From Pleurotus ostreatus/Saccharomyces cerevisiae fusant (lineage: Eukaryota > Opisthokonta): DNA of 64,000 nucleotides. The position numbers were made by a program, and so were the translations under genes. Below the pieces are notes generated by a model, which ran no database searches, was not told where the DNA came from, and saw only the letters and a list, made by a program, of their open reading frames with translations. Below, one piece after another: positions 55,164 through 64,000 of the stretch. Each line of letters begins with the position of its first letter. Position 1 is the first letter of the stretch. The stretch spans positions 1 to 64,000 of the forward strand of contig JAMQCK010000052.1 in NCBI GenBank assembly GCA_024196135.1, written 5' to 3'.

Positions 55164-58100
55164 TCACCTGCTCACGGTTCGCTTCGGCGTCGATGGGCGG
55201 TCGTCGTCCCCCACGACGATGTCCTTCTCCTTCTTCGACCGCTTGCGCTTGACGCCTGAGGTAGGCGGCTCCTTTGAGTCCGCAACATGGCACAGATCGA
55301 CAGGCACCTTCGCTCTCAGCAGCGAGTCGAACCAGAGCTGCGAAGCCATGAGTTACGTTCCTCGCGCGATCTTGCTCTTGCTGCGTACCTTCTGCGCGTC
55401 AGACGCCCGATCCCCCGGCCCCTTGACCTCGACGAACTTGCACCGCTCGTCACCTGTCATCTTCCATACGATCAGGTCCGGTACGCCACCACACCGCCCG
55501 GCGTAGTCCTGGCAGAAAAGCAGGCAAATATGCCTCAAGGCATGCCCTCCCATGCACTATCAAATTTATCAGCTTCACCACCTTTCGTTCGAATATCCAC
55601 CTCTCCCGTACCTCGACGATCTCCTCCAGATCCTCCGCGCTGCAGTTTGTCCAGGAGAGACCGATGCAGAAGGTCTTGCTCTCGCGATAAAACTTGTCGT
55701 TCCGCCGCAAGATCTCCAACGCTTTACCCTCCTCCGTGAGCTCCGCCAATCGCGTTTCAATAAGCTCCTTCCTGGCGGTGTAGAACGTGTCCTCTGCCAA
55801 ATCCAATGGCGCCGTCTGAAACTCGGTGACGAATACGCTCGGTACGCGCGCGAAAAGCACGTCCCAGAACAGGAGCGCGAATAATGTGGTCAATATTCGG
55901 GTTTCTGCGTGGAACCTGCAAGGTGGTCAATGGCCGCAAAAGGGCACAGAAATTCAGCGACGTACCCCTTGTAGCCCAGCGCTTCATAATGCTGCAGTGC
56001 TACCGTCTCCACATTGACCTGCTGATCGTCGCGGCCTTTCCAAATCGACTTGCCCATCGCCTTCCGCATATTGTACTTGGGCTGCAAACCAAGGTCAGCT
56101 TCCCTGCCTCTTCACCAACCATACTCTACCACTCACATCTTGAATCAGGACTAACTCATCCGGGTCCCGCCACATCTGCGTCAGCGTATTGTCCCGGTTC
56201 TCCTTGCCCGGAGACCACCCCTCGCCCTCTCCCTCCGTCTTGTGTATCCGCTCCGCCACTACCCAAACCTCGTTCGGTTTGCCTAGTGGCTCCGAGATAC
56301 TGGAGTCGATCTTCAGCATTTTCTCCAGTCGCTGGAGTCGATGTAAGAGGCCTGGGCGGTATACTGTGTACTGGTCAGTCCGACTGCCCCAGGAATAAAG
56401 AAAAGTGGGCACGCACCATCCCCCACGTCCTCGTCGTCCAGCGCCGCCAGCAACGTCGCTCGCGCACGCTCCCGCATCTCATCCTTGTGCGCCGCCTTCT
56501 CCGTCTTGTCGTCCGACGCGCAACACAGGTGGTTCATCTGAATCAGCGCCTGCCGCGCATACCAGTCCGCGACCTTTCCCCGCCGCCAGAAGCGCTGCTT
56601 GAGGAGCGCGTCGAGCACCTCCAGCTCCTTGTCATACATCTTGAGCATCCCAAAGGCGTGTGCGGCTTTGTAGACGAGGCGCGTGAAGATGTAGCCTGCG
56701 GACCATGATCAGCCTCTCCGAACTGAGCAACACAGAAGAGAGTTTACATACCCGCCTCAAACCTCTCCAACCCCGGTGCCCTTACCTCCGTCGACTTCCT
56801 CTTCCGCTTCACCAGCTTCTTCCACTTCCTGTACACCAGCGTGTCGAACACCTCCTCAATATGCCTCGCCCGCTTCAGCGATATCGACGGCTCTGGCGGT
56901 TCGTCGGCGACGGATGCATCTCTCTTGCGCTTCGGCGCAGGCGTGGCTCTCGACCTCGAAGATCTCGGAGCAGGCGTCGCACGTTCGAGGACGTTGGAGC
57001 CCTCGGAAACGAAGCGGTTGTTGGTGTCTAGCGGAGAGCCCTCGGTATCGCCCATGAGCTGCTCGTACTCGGCTTGAAGGAGGAGTGCGTCTTCGTATTC
57101 GAGAAAGTCCTCGCGCGAGGTCCAAATGTTGCCGTCACGGGTGATAGGTCCTATGTCGGGATATGACCGTATGCGGAAGCTGGAGAGAAGGGCGGGAAGT
57201 AGGAGGCGAGTGGGGAGCTCGGTGCTGCGGGGTATGGTCGGCAAACGTAATGGAGCAGAGCTCTGGAAGGCATACCTTCGGTAGAATATAATATGCATTC
57301 TGCGCACAAACCGAACAAAATCCATATTGACCTGCAAACACCTCCCCAACTCCTTCAACGCATGCTTCTTCAACACACTCTCCTGCGTCTTGAGCGCAGC
57401 CGACGGCTTCTGCTGACTCTTCTGCGGCTGCGACTTCGCGAATATAGGAGCGAAGTTCAATAACTTCTGATTGCAAGCCGCGCGCCGAAGGGAGGCGATC
57501 ATGTCCTCCTTCCTCGTCACCTGGTCCTTCGCTTTCATCTGCTTCATGAGGACCTTCAATTGGGCAGTTTGCAGTCGGTTGAGGATGTCGTCTAGGTCCA
57601 TGTGCTCTTCGTTGCGGCAGAAGTAGCTGAGGTCGAGGTGTGCAGGGTCGGCGGCTTGCCCGCAGGTGCCGCCCAAGTCTTCCTCCTCATCGCCGAGGGT
57701 GAGGTCGATGATCTCAGCGTCAACAGGGATCTTGGACGTGGAGGGCGTAGCAGACGAAGGGGGAGCCGCTGGTGCTGGAGTGGGCTCCCAGTCGTGTAGT
57801 GTAGCATCGCCATCGCTGTCGACCAATGTCAAACTGGAGGAAGTAGACGAAGTGGAGAGGGAGCGTTCGGTCGTAGGTAGCGGTTTGCAGAGCTCGTCCA
57901 AAGCCATCAGAACACCTTCCTCGCCGACCTCACGCACGAAGGTTGCCATACTGCTCATCGGGTGCCACGCGCCAGGCTTCCTCAGGACGAGACGAACAAG
58001 GGTGTATCGCGCGGGGTCTGAGATATACTGTCAGCGCCTAAGCGTCCGAGATCCGATCTGACCACGCACAAGGCAGATGCACAAAGTGCTGTATACACTC

Positions 58101-58380
58101 CAGCTCCCCCTCACTCAGCAGGTGCGCCTCATGCGCCAGTATGGCCTTCATCATCGCTATGGGGTAGCGCTCTGTCAGCTCCAACACCTCGGCACTAGTC
58201 GCACGGCTACGCACTCTCAAACGCGTGCACATAGAGGGATGGATGGTCGTTGCTGGACCTGGGTCCTTCTTCGACGTCGGGGCGTTGTGCATTGTCAAGG
58301 CCTTCGAGGACTTCCTCGTTGTTCTCGATGGTGGTGTACCCCTCGCCGAAGATGGCTTGCCAGGTGACGCGTAGGGGCAT
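55164..58380 (-). CDS. FAN1: FAN1 structure-specific nuclease (VRR_NUC)
   Basis: Ten exons: 58380-58215, 58171-58070, 58017-57276, 57224-56752, 56695-56417, 56363-56137, 56081-55966, 55915-55612, 55556-55389 and 55337-55164; 916 residues. Order of parts: an N-terminal segment ending YPARYTLVRLVLRKPGAWH, a SAP-like domain (LNRLQTAQLKVLMKQMKAKD), FVRRMHIIFYRSTELPTRLLL, TSREDFLEYEDAL, TPR-like helices (YIFTRLVYKAAHAFGM), VNVETVALQHYEALGYKGFHAETR (E688, E706) and the VRR nuclease core GGVPDLIVW plus KFVEVKG (D830, E846, K848). FAN1 cuts flaps and unhooks interstrand crosslinks with FANCD2/FANCI in animals; fungi without that pathway also use it. The usual N-terminal UBZ finger was not seen. All key residues are present, in contrast to the paralogue at 39000-42275. 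Confidence 0.92.
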
Positions 58381-59343
58381 ATTCGAGACGTCCAGATATT
58401 ATTGAAGGAATGTATGGGTCAAATGAAGAACATGGGGTTGGTAGATGGTCGTTAGGGGAGAACACGCAGAGGCGGACTTGAAGGCGAAATAAACAAGACA
58501 ACAAGAGTCAAACCGCGTCGAGTAATTTAACGGAGGTCCGGTCCGAGGCGCGTGCAGTGAACGATCACGAGAACGTGACAGGCGCGTTTGATTGGGGGGC
58601 CGCAACGCCCCTTTGTTGATCGGCGCCATCACGACTGCCATATTAGGAAGACTGACCCGAGCAGCAGCCCAAACGATGTCCTTGGCACCCTGCCGCAGGG
58701 CAGCGGCCACGCTCTCACATTTCAATGATACATGAAGCCTCCCTCAACAAAATGTTGAACCCCGATTTTTCTGCAAGTCGTCCACTCTCTGTATCTGACA
58801 TAGCCACCAGCGAAAACTCCTGTCAAATGGCTGAATGAGAAAATTCGGGTCTCAACGTTTTGTCGAGAAGGTTTATATAGAGGTAATGAGGCTCGAATTG
58901 AACAATACGGTGCACTCTAGAGGGACATCTCCTCGAAGGAAGCCTGACACCAAGATCTCTTCACTCGGAGACAAGGGTTAGAGACTGGCTCACCCGCACG
59001 TTATCATATACTTGTTTGACATACTTGACTATAGAAATGTGCATTTGCAGTGGGGGAACGCTGCAGAAGTGCCGAACCAATTCAACGCCCGCGCGAGGGG
59101 ACCTTTGCTCAGATGTTCAGATGTCGCCGCTAGGGACTTGCCTCACCCTCACAGAGCGCTTCTTGGCGCGCACCGCGTCAATTCTCGCACAAGGATGACA
59201 TTACCGGCGCTCTGAATACGGATGCACAGTTTCTATCGACAATGATAGCGGTGGCAGATGCGCAGGCGCGATGGGCGTTGTGGACGGGTTTCGCAGGTCT
59301 AAGCGGTGATGGCTGCTGACTAAGCACGCCGATCACAAACCGT
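58381..59343. other. 963-bp gene-free stretch with a small inverted-repeat element
   Basis: No supported gene. It contains the short terminal-inverted-repeat candidate at 58738-58871 and ends at the target-site duplication of the LINE copy. Confidence 0.45.
58738..58871. mobile_element. candidate 134-bp MITE
   Basis: The left arm (CCTCCCTCAACAAAATGTTG, then ACCCCGATTTTTCT; 58738-58772) aligns with the reverse complement of the right arm (58838-58871; CCTTCTCGACAAAACGTTGA, then GACCCGAATTTTCT) at roughly 75%. No clear target-site duplication was found, so the call is tentative. Confidence 0.35.
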
Positions 59344-59358
59344 GACTTGCGCCCCCTC
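59344..59358 (+). repeat. LINE target-site duplication, left copy
   Basis: GACTTGCGCCCCCTC, repeated exactly at 61568-61582; it directly adjoins the poly-T run. Confidence 0.9.
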
Positions 59359-61567
59359 TTTTTTTTTTTTTTTTTTTTTTTTGTCTCTGCATTTTATTCG
59401 CGCAGCAGGTAACTACATAGTACCAAGACGCGCTAGCCCACTGGTGGGCACCTCCGCTTTAGGCTCCGTAGTGTCCGTTCTCCACGGCGGTCTGCGTGTG
59501 TGTCGTAGTTTCCTGGCCGGTTGTAGCCGTGGCTGGCTAGTTCAGTGTAAAGTTCGTTGCGCAACTCTTGCCGCGCGCAGTCGGAGCGCCGAAGCGCTAG
59601 GTGTGTTCCTCCTCCCTTCTCCCCGTTGCCCGACCCTTCATTCCTCCCCTCCCTCGTCCTCTCCCTCCTCCTCGGCCGCCTCCCATACCTCGTCCTCCGC
59701 ACTTCCGCCATCCTCCCCCGGATCGGGCTCATCTTCCCACCGCGGCGTGCGCGGACCCGCACGCGGGTGTCCCGTCTTCGTGAATGCACCGCTTTTCTTG
59801 AGGAAGCGGGCCAACGCGTCGATGCCCTTGGGCGTGCCTAATATCTCCGCCATAGCCACGTCCTCGGATACTTCGCGGAGTATGTGTCGGTGCAGTTCGT
59901 AGACAGGGCAGTCTTGTAGAACATGTTGTCTGGTCTGTACCGGTTCCCCACAGGGGCAGTCAATGCTCTCGCTAGGTACGAAATCTTTGTAGTACTCGCC
60001 TATAAACCCATGGCCTAAGCGGCATTGTACTACTCGCCCGTACAGTTCTCGGTCCCCGCAGAGATCCCGGAAGTGTGTGAGCGGCTTAAGCGACGGCGGT
60101 ATGCGATTTGCGACTGCGTAGCGCCCCGTTATTGGGCGGTGGTCCCACTCGCGCCTCCAGGCGGTCAGTGTCTCTTCCCGCACCCGCCGCAGGGCGTTCG
60201 TCCTAGAGCGAGTCTCTGTTGAGTGTTCTTCTGCTGCGCGCTTGGCGAGCGCGTCCGCTCGCTCGTTCCCGGCGATGTCCTTGTGACCGGGGCACCATTC
60301 TACTTCCACCTCGAGCCGCTCATCTTCGTCAAGGGCGTTGCAAATCCTCTCGTAGAAGACGCGTGAGTACCGCTGGCCGGCGTGCGGTCTCGGGTCGAAG
60401 ATGGTACCTATAGCGGCGGTGTTGTCAGCAAAGAAGTGAATGTGTCGGAGGTGAGGGTGTTCTCTGGCAAAGTTAGTGGCAAACTGGCTCGCTAGCATGA
60501 GAGCCGCCAGTTCGCCATCATACACTTCCGCGTCTTCTCCCAGTCCATGCGCGAAAGCCTTGACTTCGCGTCCGCCGCAGTATGCGACCGCTGCCGCGCC
60601 GACCCGGCGAACCCCGTTCACCTCTCGTTGCGACCCGTCGGTGTAGATGAGGAGGTGGTCGTTGCGTTGCCAGATCCTCTGCACCTTCGCGCGGTGCACT
60701 TTGGCCGCCTCGTCTTTCTTCTTCTCCTCTGTCCCGCATATGACTAGCCTCCCTCCAAAGTCCAGCGGTGTGCGACGCCATGGGGGTGCCGCGAATGGCT
60801 CGAGGCGCTCGTACTCGGGCTTTGTGTGCTTGGCTGCTTCCAGTATGGGGGTGGTTTCTTTTGCAGTTGCTCGTCGACGTCTCTTCTTGGCTTGCAGCGG
60901 GGGAAGAACTTGCGGTGCGCGCCCGCTGCGCCAGGAGTTCGGTAAGCGGTTTATGATTGGACTTTGCGTACTTAGCTTGTTTAGCCGTACACCGTACCGG
61001 CGTACTTCTTGGTCTAGCACGTGTCGGAGCGGGGGGACAGATGCCTCGACCTCTAGGGCGTGGATGGGGGACGTCCGGAACGCTGCACATATGAGGCGGA
61101 GGGCGCGGTGCTGGATCTTCGCCAGCGTCGTCTCGTGCTTTCGCTTCCTTGTCCACCAGGCCGGAGCCGCGTAAGTGACGATAGGAATGACACATGCCTT
61201 ATAAAGTGTTCGTATGTTCGCTTGGGACAGCCCGCGCACGGTGTTCGACAGCATCGTGAGGCGCCCGACTGCGCCTCCCGCTTTTGCTGCCATGATCTTG
61301 ACGTGCTCGTTGAATAGCAGCTTGCGGTCGAGGTGTATTCCGAGCCATCTCGCGCACGCGCGCGCTGGGACAGTGCGCGTAACGCCGTCGCGGTCGGTAA
61401 TCCTCATGGGTGGCTGCTTGTCCTTGTCCTTCTTGTGTCGGCGTGTGAAGTGCATCAGCTCGCGCTTATCTACGTCCGAAGCCAGTCCAACTTCGGCCAT
61501 CCAGTCTTCGACTATTTTGTAGGCGTCCTTGAGGATTTGGACGTTGCGCTCGAGCGAGTCAGAGGAG
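59359..61567 (-). mobile_element. 5'-truncated non-LTR retrotransposon (LINE)
   Basis: Read on the minus strand this is the 3' part of a LINE ending in a poly-A tail (plus-strand poly-T, 59359-59382). It is flanked by the 15-bp direct repeat GACTTGCGCCCCCTC, as expected from target-primed reverse transcription. The 5' end is missing; the element starts within reverse transcriptase, just after the catalytic palm. Confidence 0.92.
59638..61567 (-). pseudogene. truncated LINE ORF2: RT thumb and RNase H
   Basis: An uninterrupted frame carries the end of reverse transcriptase (SLERNVQILKDAYKIVEDWM, WLGIHLDRKLLFNEHV, ACVIPIVTYAAPAWW) and a full RNase H domain with the acidic residues in YTDGS, YDGELAAL, FADNTAAIG and NERADALAK. 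It ends with a Cys/His motif, CPCGEPVQTRQHVLQDC. The frame runs on upstream to 61752, but 61568-61752 is target-site and flanking sequence, not LINE. Lacking its RT catalytic core and 5' end, the copy cannot move by itself. The lack of internal stops points to a young insertion. The clade is probably a Tad1- or I-like RNase H-bearing group. Confidence 0.85.
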
Positions 61568-61582
61568 GACTTGCGCCCCCTC
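61568..61582 (+). repeat. LINE target-site duplication, right copy
   Basis: GACTTGCGCCCCCTC, the same as 59344-59358; it marks the 5' truncation point of the LINE. Confidence 0.9.
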
Positions 61583-61630
61583 AGTTTGATGCCAGCAAAT
61601 TCAGCGGTCACGGTTCGTGTACTTTCCCAG

Positions 61631-62591
61631 TAGACCTGCTCAATTCTCAAAAATCGCGAAATTCCCAGAAAGGAAGGCGAGGTGTCGCGGCGCGCTTTTG
61701 GGCCCTTTCCGTCCGAGCATAACGTCCCAAATTCGAGGAAAGAACATAACAATCGATGATAAATCGAGTTGAATCTCTATACCGAGTTTGGTGACCGCAG
61801 TGTGAGTGCGCGCCCCGCAAATCCGCTCGAAGTGGTCGAGCGGACGCAAGGCTTGCCTAAAATGGTAACAGCCATCTCCGAGCGCTGTCTCTGCCCTTCG
61901 CCGTCACGCGGGGGCGCCGGGAGCCTTCGAAATCATCATAGTCATCAAGAAGGAATACATATAATCTACCTAGGACCGCTTTTTCGCCCCCAAAACATAC
62001 CACAACTCGCCTAGACCTCTCACTGGCATTCCGGCCATCTCTGGTGCTGCAACACGATTTATAGAGCTCCTGCTATATATTACGAAGGTAAGCTACCAGC
62101 TCAGCTTTATTATGCATCACTATGCATAGTCTGTGGGCGAGAGGAAGCCTTCCCGCACCTTCTGTCCTTAGACACATCGCCTGAGAGACTTAATCCAGTC
62201 TGAAGGCTATTCTGCTTGCCGCTATGCCGCCATGCTCAGATCACATCGCAGGATAATCCGACATAATTTATTCTTGATGACTATGATGATTTCGAAGGCT
62301 CCCGGCGCCCCCGCGTGACGGCGAAGGGCAGAGACAGCGCTCGGAGATGGCTGTTACCATTTTAGGCAAGCCTTGCGTCCGCTCGACCACTTCGAGCGGA
62401 TTTGCGGGGCGCGCACTCACACTGCGGTCACCAAACTCGGTATAGAGATTCAACTCGATTTATCATCGATTGTTATGTCCTTTCCTCGAATTTGGGACGT
62501 TATGCTCGGACGGAAAGGGCCCAAAAGCGCGCCGCGACACCTCGCCTTCCTTTCTGGGAATTTCGCGATTTTTGAGAATTGAGCAGGTCTA
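61631..62591. mobile_element. foldback element: 321-bp inverted repeats
   Basis: Arms 61631-61951 and 62271-62591 are inverse copies with a single visible mismatch (near 61732 versus 62480), separated by a 319-bp unique spacer. The outer ends read TAGACCTGC and GCAGGTCTA, so a TA target duplication of the Tc1/mariner type is possible but cannot be separated from the repeat itself. No coding capacity was seen in the spacer. The arms alone give mirror-image open frames of 60-80 codons, which are not genes. Confidence 0.75.
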
Positions 62592-62731
62592 GTGGTATGT
62601 GTAATTTCCCAATGCGTTCGTGTACTTCCCCAGCGGGGTGCTGGTACTCTCCCAGCGTTTTCACATGAATCGCAGACACAAGTTGTTACTCTATGATACA
62701 GTGTAGTGAAGTGCTGACGAAAAAGTCCGCC

Positions 62732-64000
62732 TCAGGCCTTGAATTGCTGGTTGAACTCCCTGCCGATGAGCATCCGCCGAATCTCCTGTGTGCCAGCTCC
62801 GACCGCGTATAGACGCGAATCGCGAACCAAGCGGCCGATGGGGTAGTCTATGGCAATGTCAGTAGGTATCTCTCACAATTTACACCTTGTCTATTTCGCT
62901 CACCGTTGATGTAGCCGTTTCCTCCGAAGCACTGCTGAGCTTCGATGCAGACCTCGATGGCTTTTTCAGTCGAGTACAGGATAGCACCAGCGCAGTCCTG
63001 GGGAGTCAGATCAGCTCAACAGCATCTGCCCTCTGCACCCTCCATCGACTCACTCTCCGGCTGATCCTTCCCTTGTCGCACGCGCGCGCCACCGCGTACA
63101 CATACGACCGACTCGCATTCAGCTTCGTATACATGTCCGCGATCTTGGCTGCAAGGAATCCCAATCAGTTCCACGACATTTCGACTCTCGGATCACACCC
63201 CAACATACCCTGCATCAACTGGAACTCGCCAACGGGCTGCCCAAACTGCTTCCTGTCGTGTACGTACTCGACTGCCATGTCGAAGGCGGACTGCATGAGG
63301 CTGCGCGCGGTCAGGAATCTCAACCCATACGGAAGAGAAGAGAAGAACTCCGTACCCGAGTGGTCCACCGCTGAGCACCAGACGCTCAAGGTCGAGACCG
63401 GACATCAGGACTGCCGCCCCGCGGTTCACCTGCCCCAAAACGTTCTCTGGTGAGTAAAGAAGGTCAGCGGCTCGCCAGCAGAGAGGAGGCCAGATATACT
63501 ACGCACCTTCCGGCACCACACAATCCTCGAACACCAGCTCACACGTATCGCTCCCGCGCATGCCAAACTTGTCTAGCTTCTGGTGCGTGGAAAATCCCGG
63601 CGTGCCCTTCTCGACGATGAACGCTGTGATGCCCTTGGAGCCCTTCTCCGGCTCCGTCTTCGCGTATACAACGAAGGTCGACGCGATGGGTCCGTTCGTT
63701 ATCCTGGCATCGTTGTGTCAGTACTCTCTACGTTGCAGCACCCCTTCTGCAAGTGCTCATCAACGCCACTCACCAGAACTTATTCCCATTCAACTTGTAT
63801 CCTCCTTTCACCTTATCCGCCCTCGTCCGCATGCTTACAACATCGCTCCCGCTCCCCGTCTCGCTCATCGCGAGACTGCCGACCTTCTTCCCAGAGACTA
63901 GATCTGGGAGGTACTTCGCTTTCTGCGCGTCCGTGCCATGCCGATGGATCTGGTTCACGCAAAGGTTCGAGTGGGCTGTGGGAGATTAAAATGAGTACCG
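62732..64000 (-). CDS. IVD: isovaleryl-CoA dehydrogenase, 3' part
   Basis: Seven exons are visible: 63975-63774, 63703-63507, 63446-63356, 63300-63209, 63148-63054, 62997-62904 and 62847-62732. The 5' exons lie beyond the window. Conserved parts: [41 protein letters not shown] (FAD-binding), [42 protein letters not shown] block (in which the active-site Glu of GLDLERL is characteristic of IVD), and [41 protein letters not shown]. The enzyme oxidises isovaleryl-CoA in mitochondrial leucine breakdown and passes electrons to ETF. The foldback element ends 140 bp from its stop codon. Confidence 0.93.

Noticed and set aside
59357..59382. poly-T run as a terminator
   Set aside because: Best explained as the poly-A tail of the LINE on the minus strand, given the flanking duplication.
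61769..62014. short frames matching between 61769-62014 and 62268-62453
   Set aside because: Identical because they lie in the two arms of the foldback; no gene features.
1..64000. CRISPR arrays, bacterial operons, riboswitches
   Set aside because: Spliced eukaryotic genes throughout; no regularly spaced repeats or bacterial signals were seen.

Overview
This is a stretch of nuclear genome from a filamentous basidiomycete, most likely an agaricomycete. The genes have many 45-60 nt introns with GTRNGT donors and CTNAC-like branch sites. The window holds an apparent clampless1 (clp1) gene, a fungal DASH-complex gene (DAD3), and agaricomycete-type mobile-element proteins. All gene models below were built by hand from open frames, splice signals and reading-phase checks; no database search was run.

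Layout. 0-1.5 kb: splice-like signals, no confident gene. 1.6-3.6 kb (+): an RBR-type ubiquitin ligase ending in a CaaX box. 3.73-11.32 kb: a 7.6-kb putative DNA transposon with long diverged inverted termini and a 10-bp direct flanking repeat. It carries two divergently transcribed genes, a DUF6589-type protein and a RecQ-like helicase, and is the strongest candidate here for an undescribed system. 11.5-20.7 kb: housekeeping and developmental genes (TFIIB, a small nuclear-type protein, clp1, RPF2, ARPC1, DAD3). 21.2-23.6 kb: an unknown charged protein. 24.05-28.86 kb (-): a second, larger RBR ligase, inverted relative to the first. It has a Pro/Gln/Ala-rich insert, a second CaaX box, and 5' exons encoding a textbook cyclin-B-type destruction box. 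29.1-31.1 kb (-): a secreted protein. 31.33-34.96 kb: a complete pogo/Fot1-type transposon with perfect 26-bp inverted repeats and TA flanks. 35.7-38.8 kb: an NmrA-like reductase and a glomulin/Ybp-like protein.

39.0-58.4 kb has mirror symmetry. A FAN1-like gene (+), septin CDC10 (+) and a P4-ATPase (+) face a second P4-ATPase (-) and an intact FAN1 (-) across an axis near 49.6 kb. The left FAN1 copy has lost catalytic residues of the VRR nuclease and carries an SQ/TQ cluster, so it looks like a pseudo-nuclease paralogue. 59.3-61.6 kb: a 5'-truncated LINE with poly-A tail and 15-bp target-site duplication. 61.63-62.59 kb: an almost perfect 321-bp inverted repeat (foldback). 62.7 kb to the end (-): the 3' part of isovaleryl-CoA dehydrogenase.

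The host genes cover transcription (TFIIB), ribosome assembly (RPF2), actin nucleation (ARPC1), kinetochore attachment (DAD3), septation (CDC10), lipid flipping (P4-ATPases), crosslink repair (FAN1) and leucine breakdown (IVD). They do not form one pathway. Mobile elements and duplicated gene pairs shape the rest.
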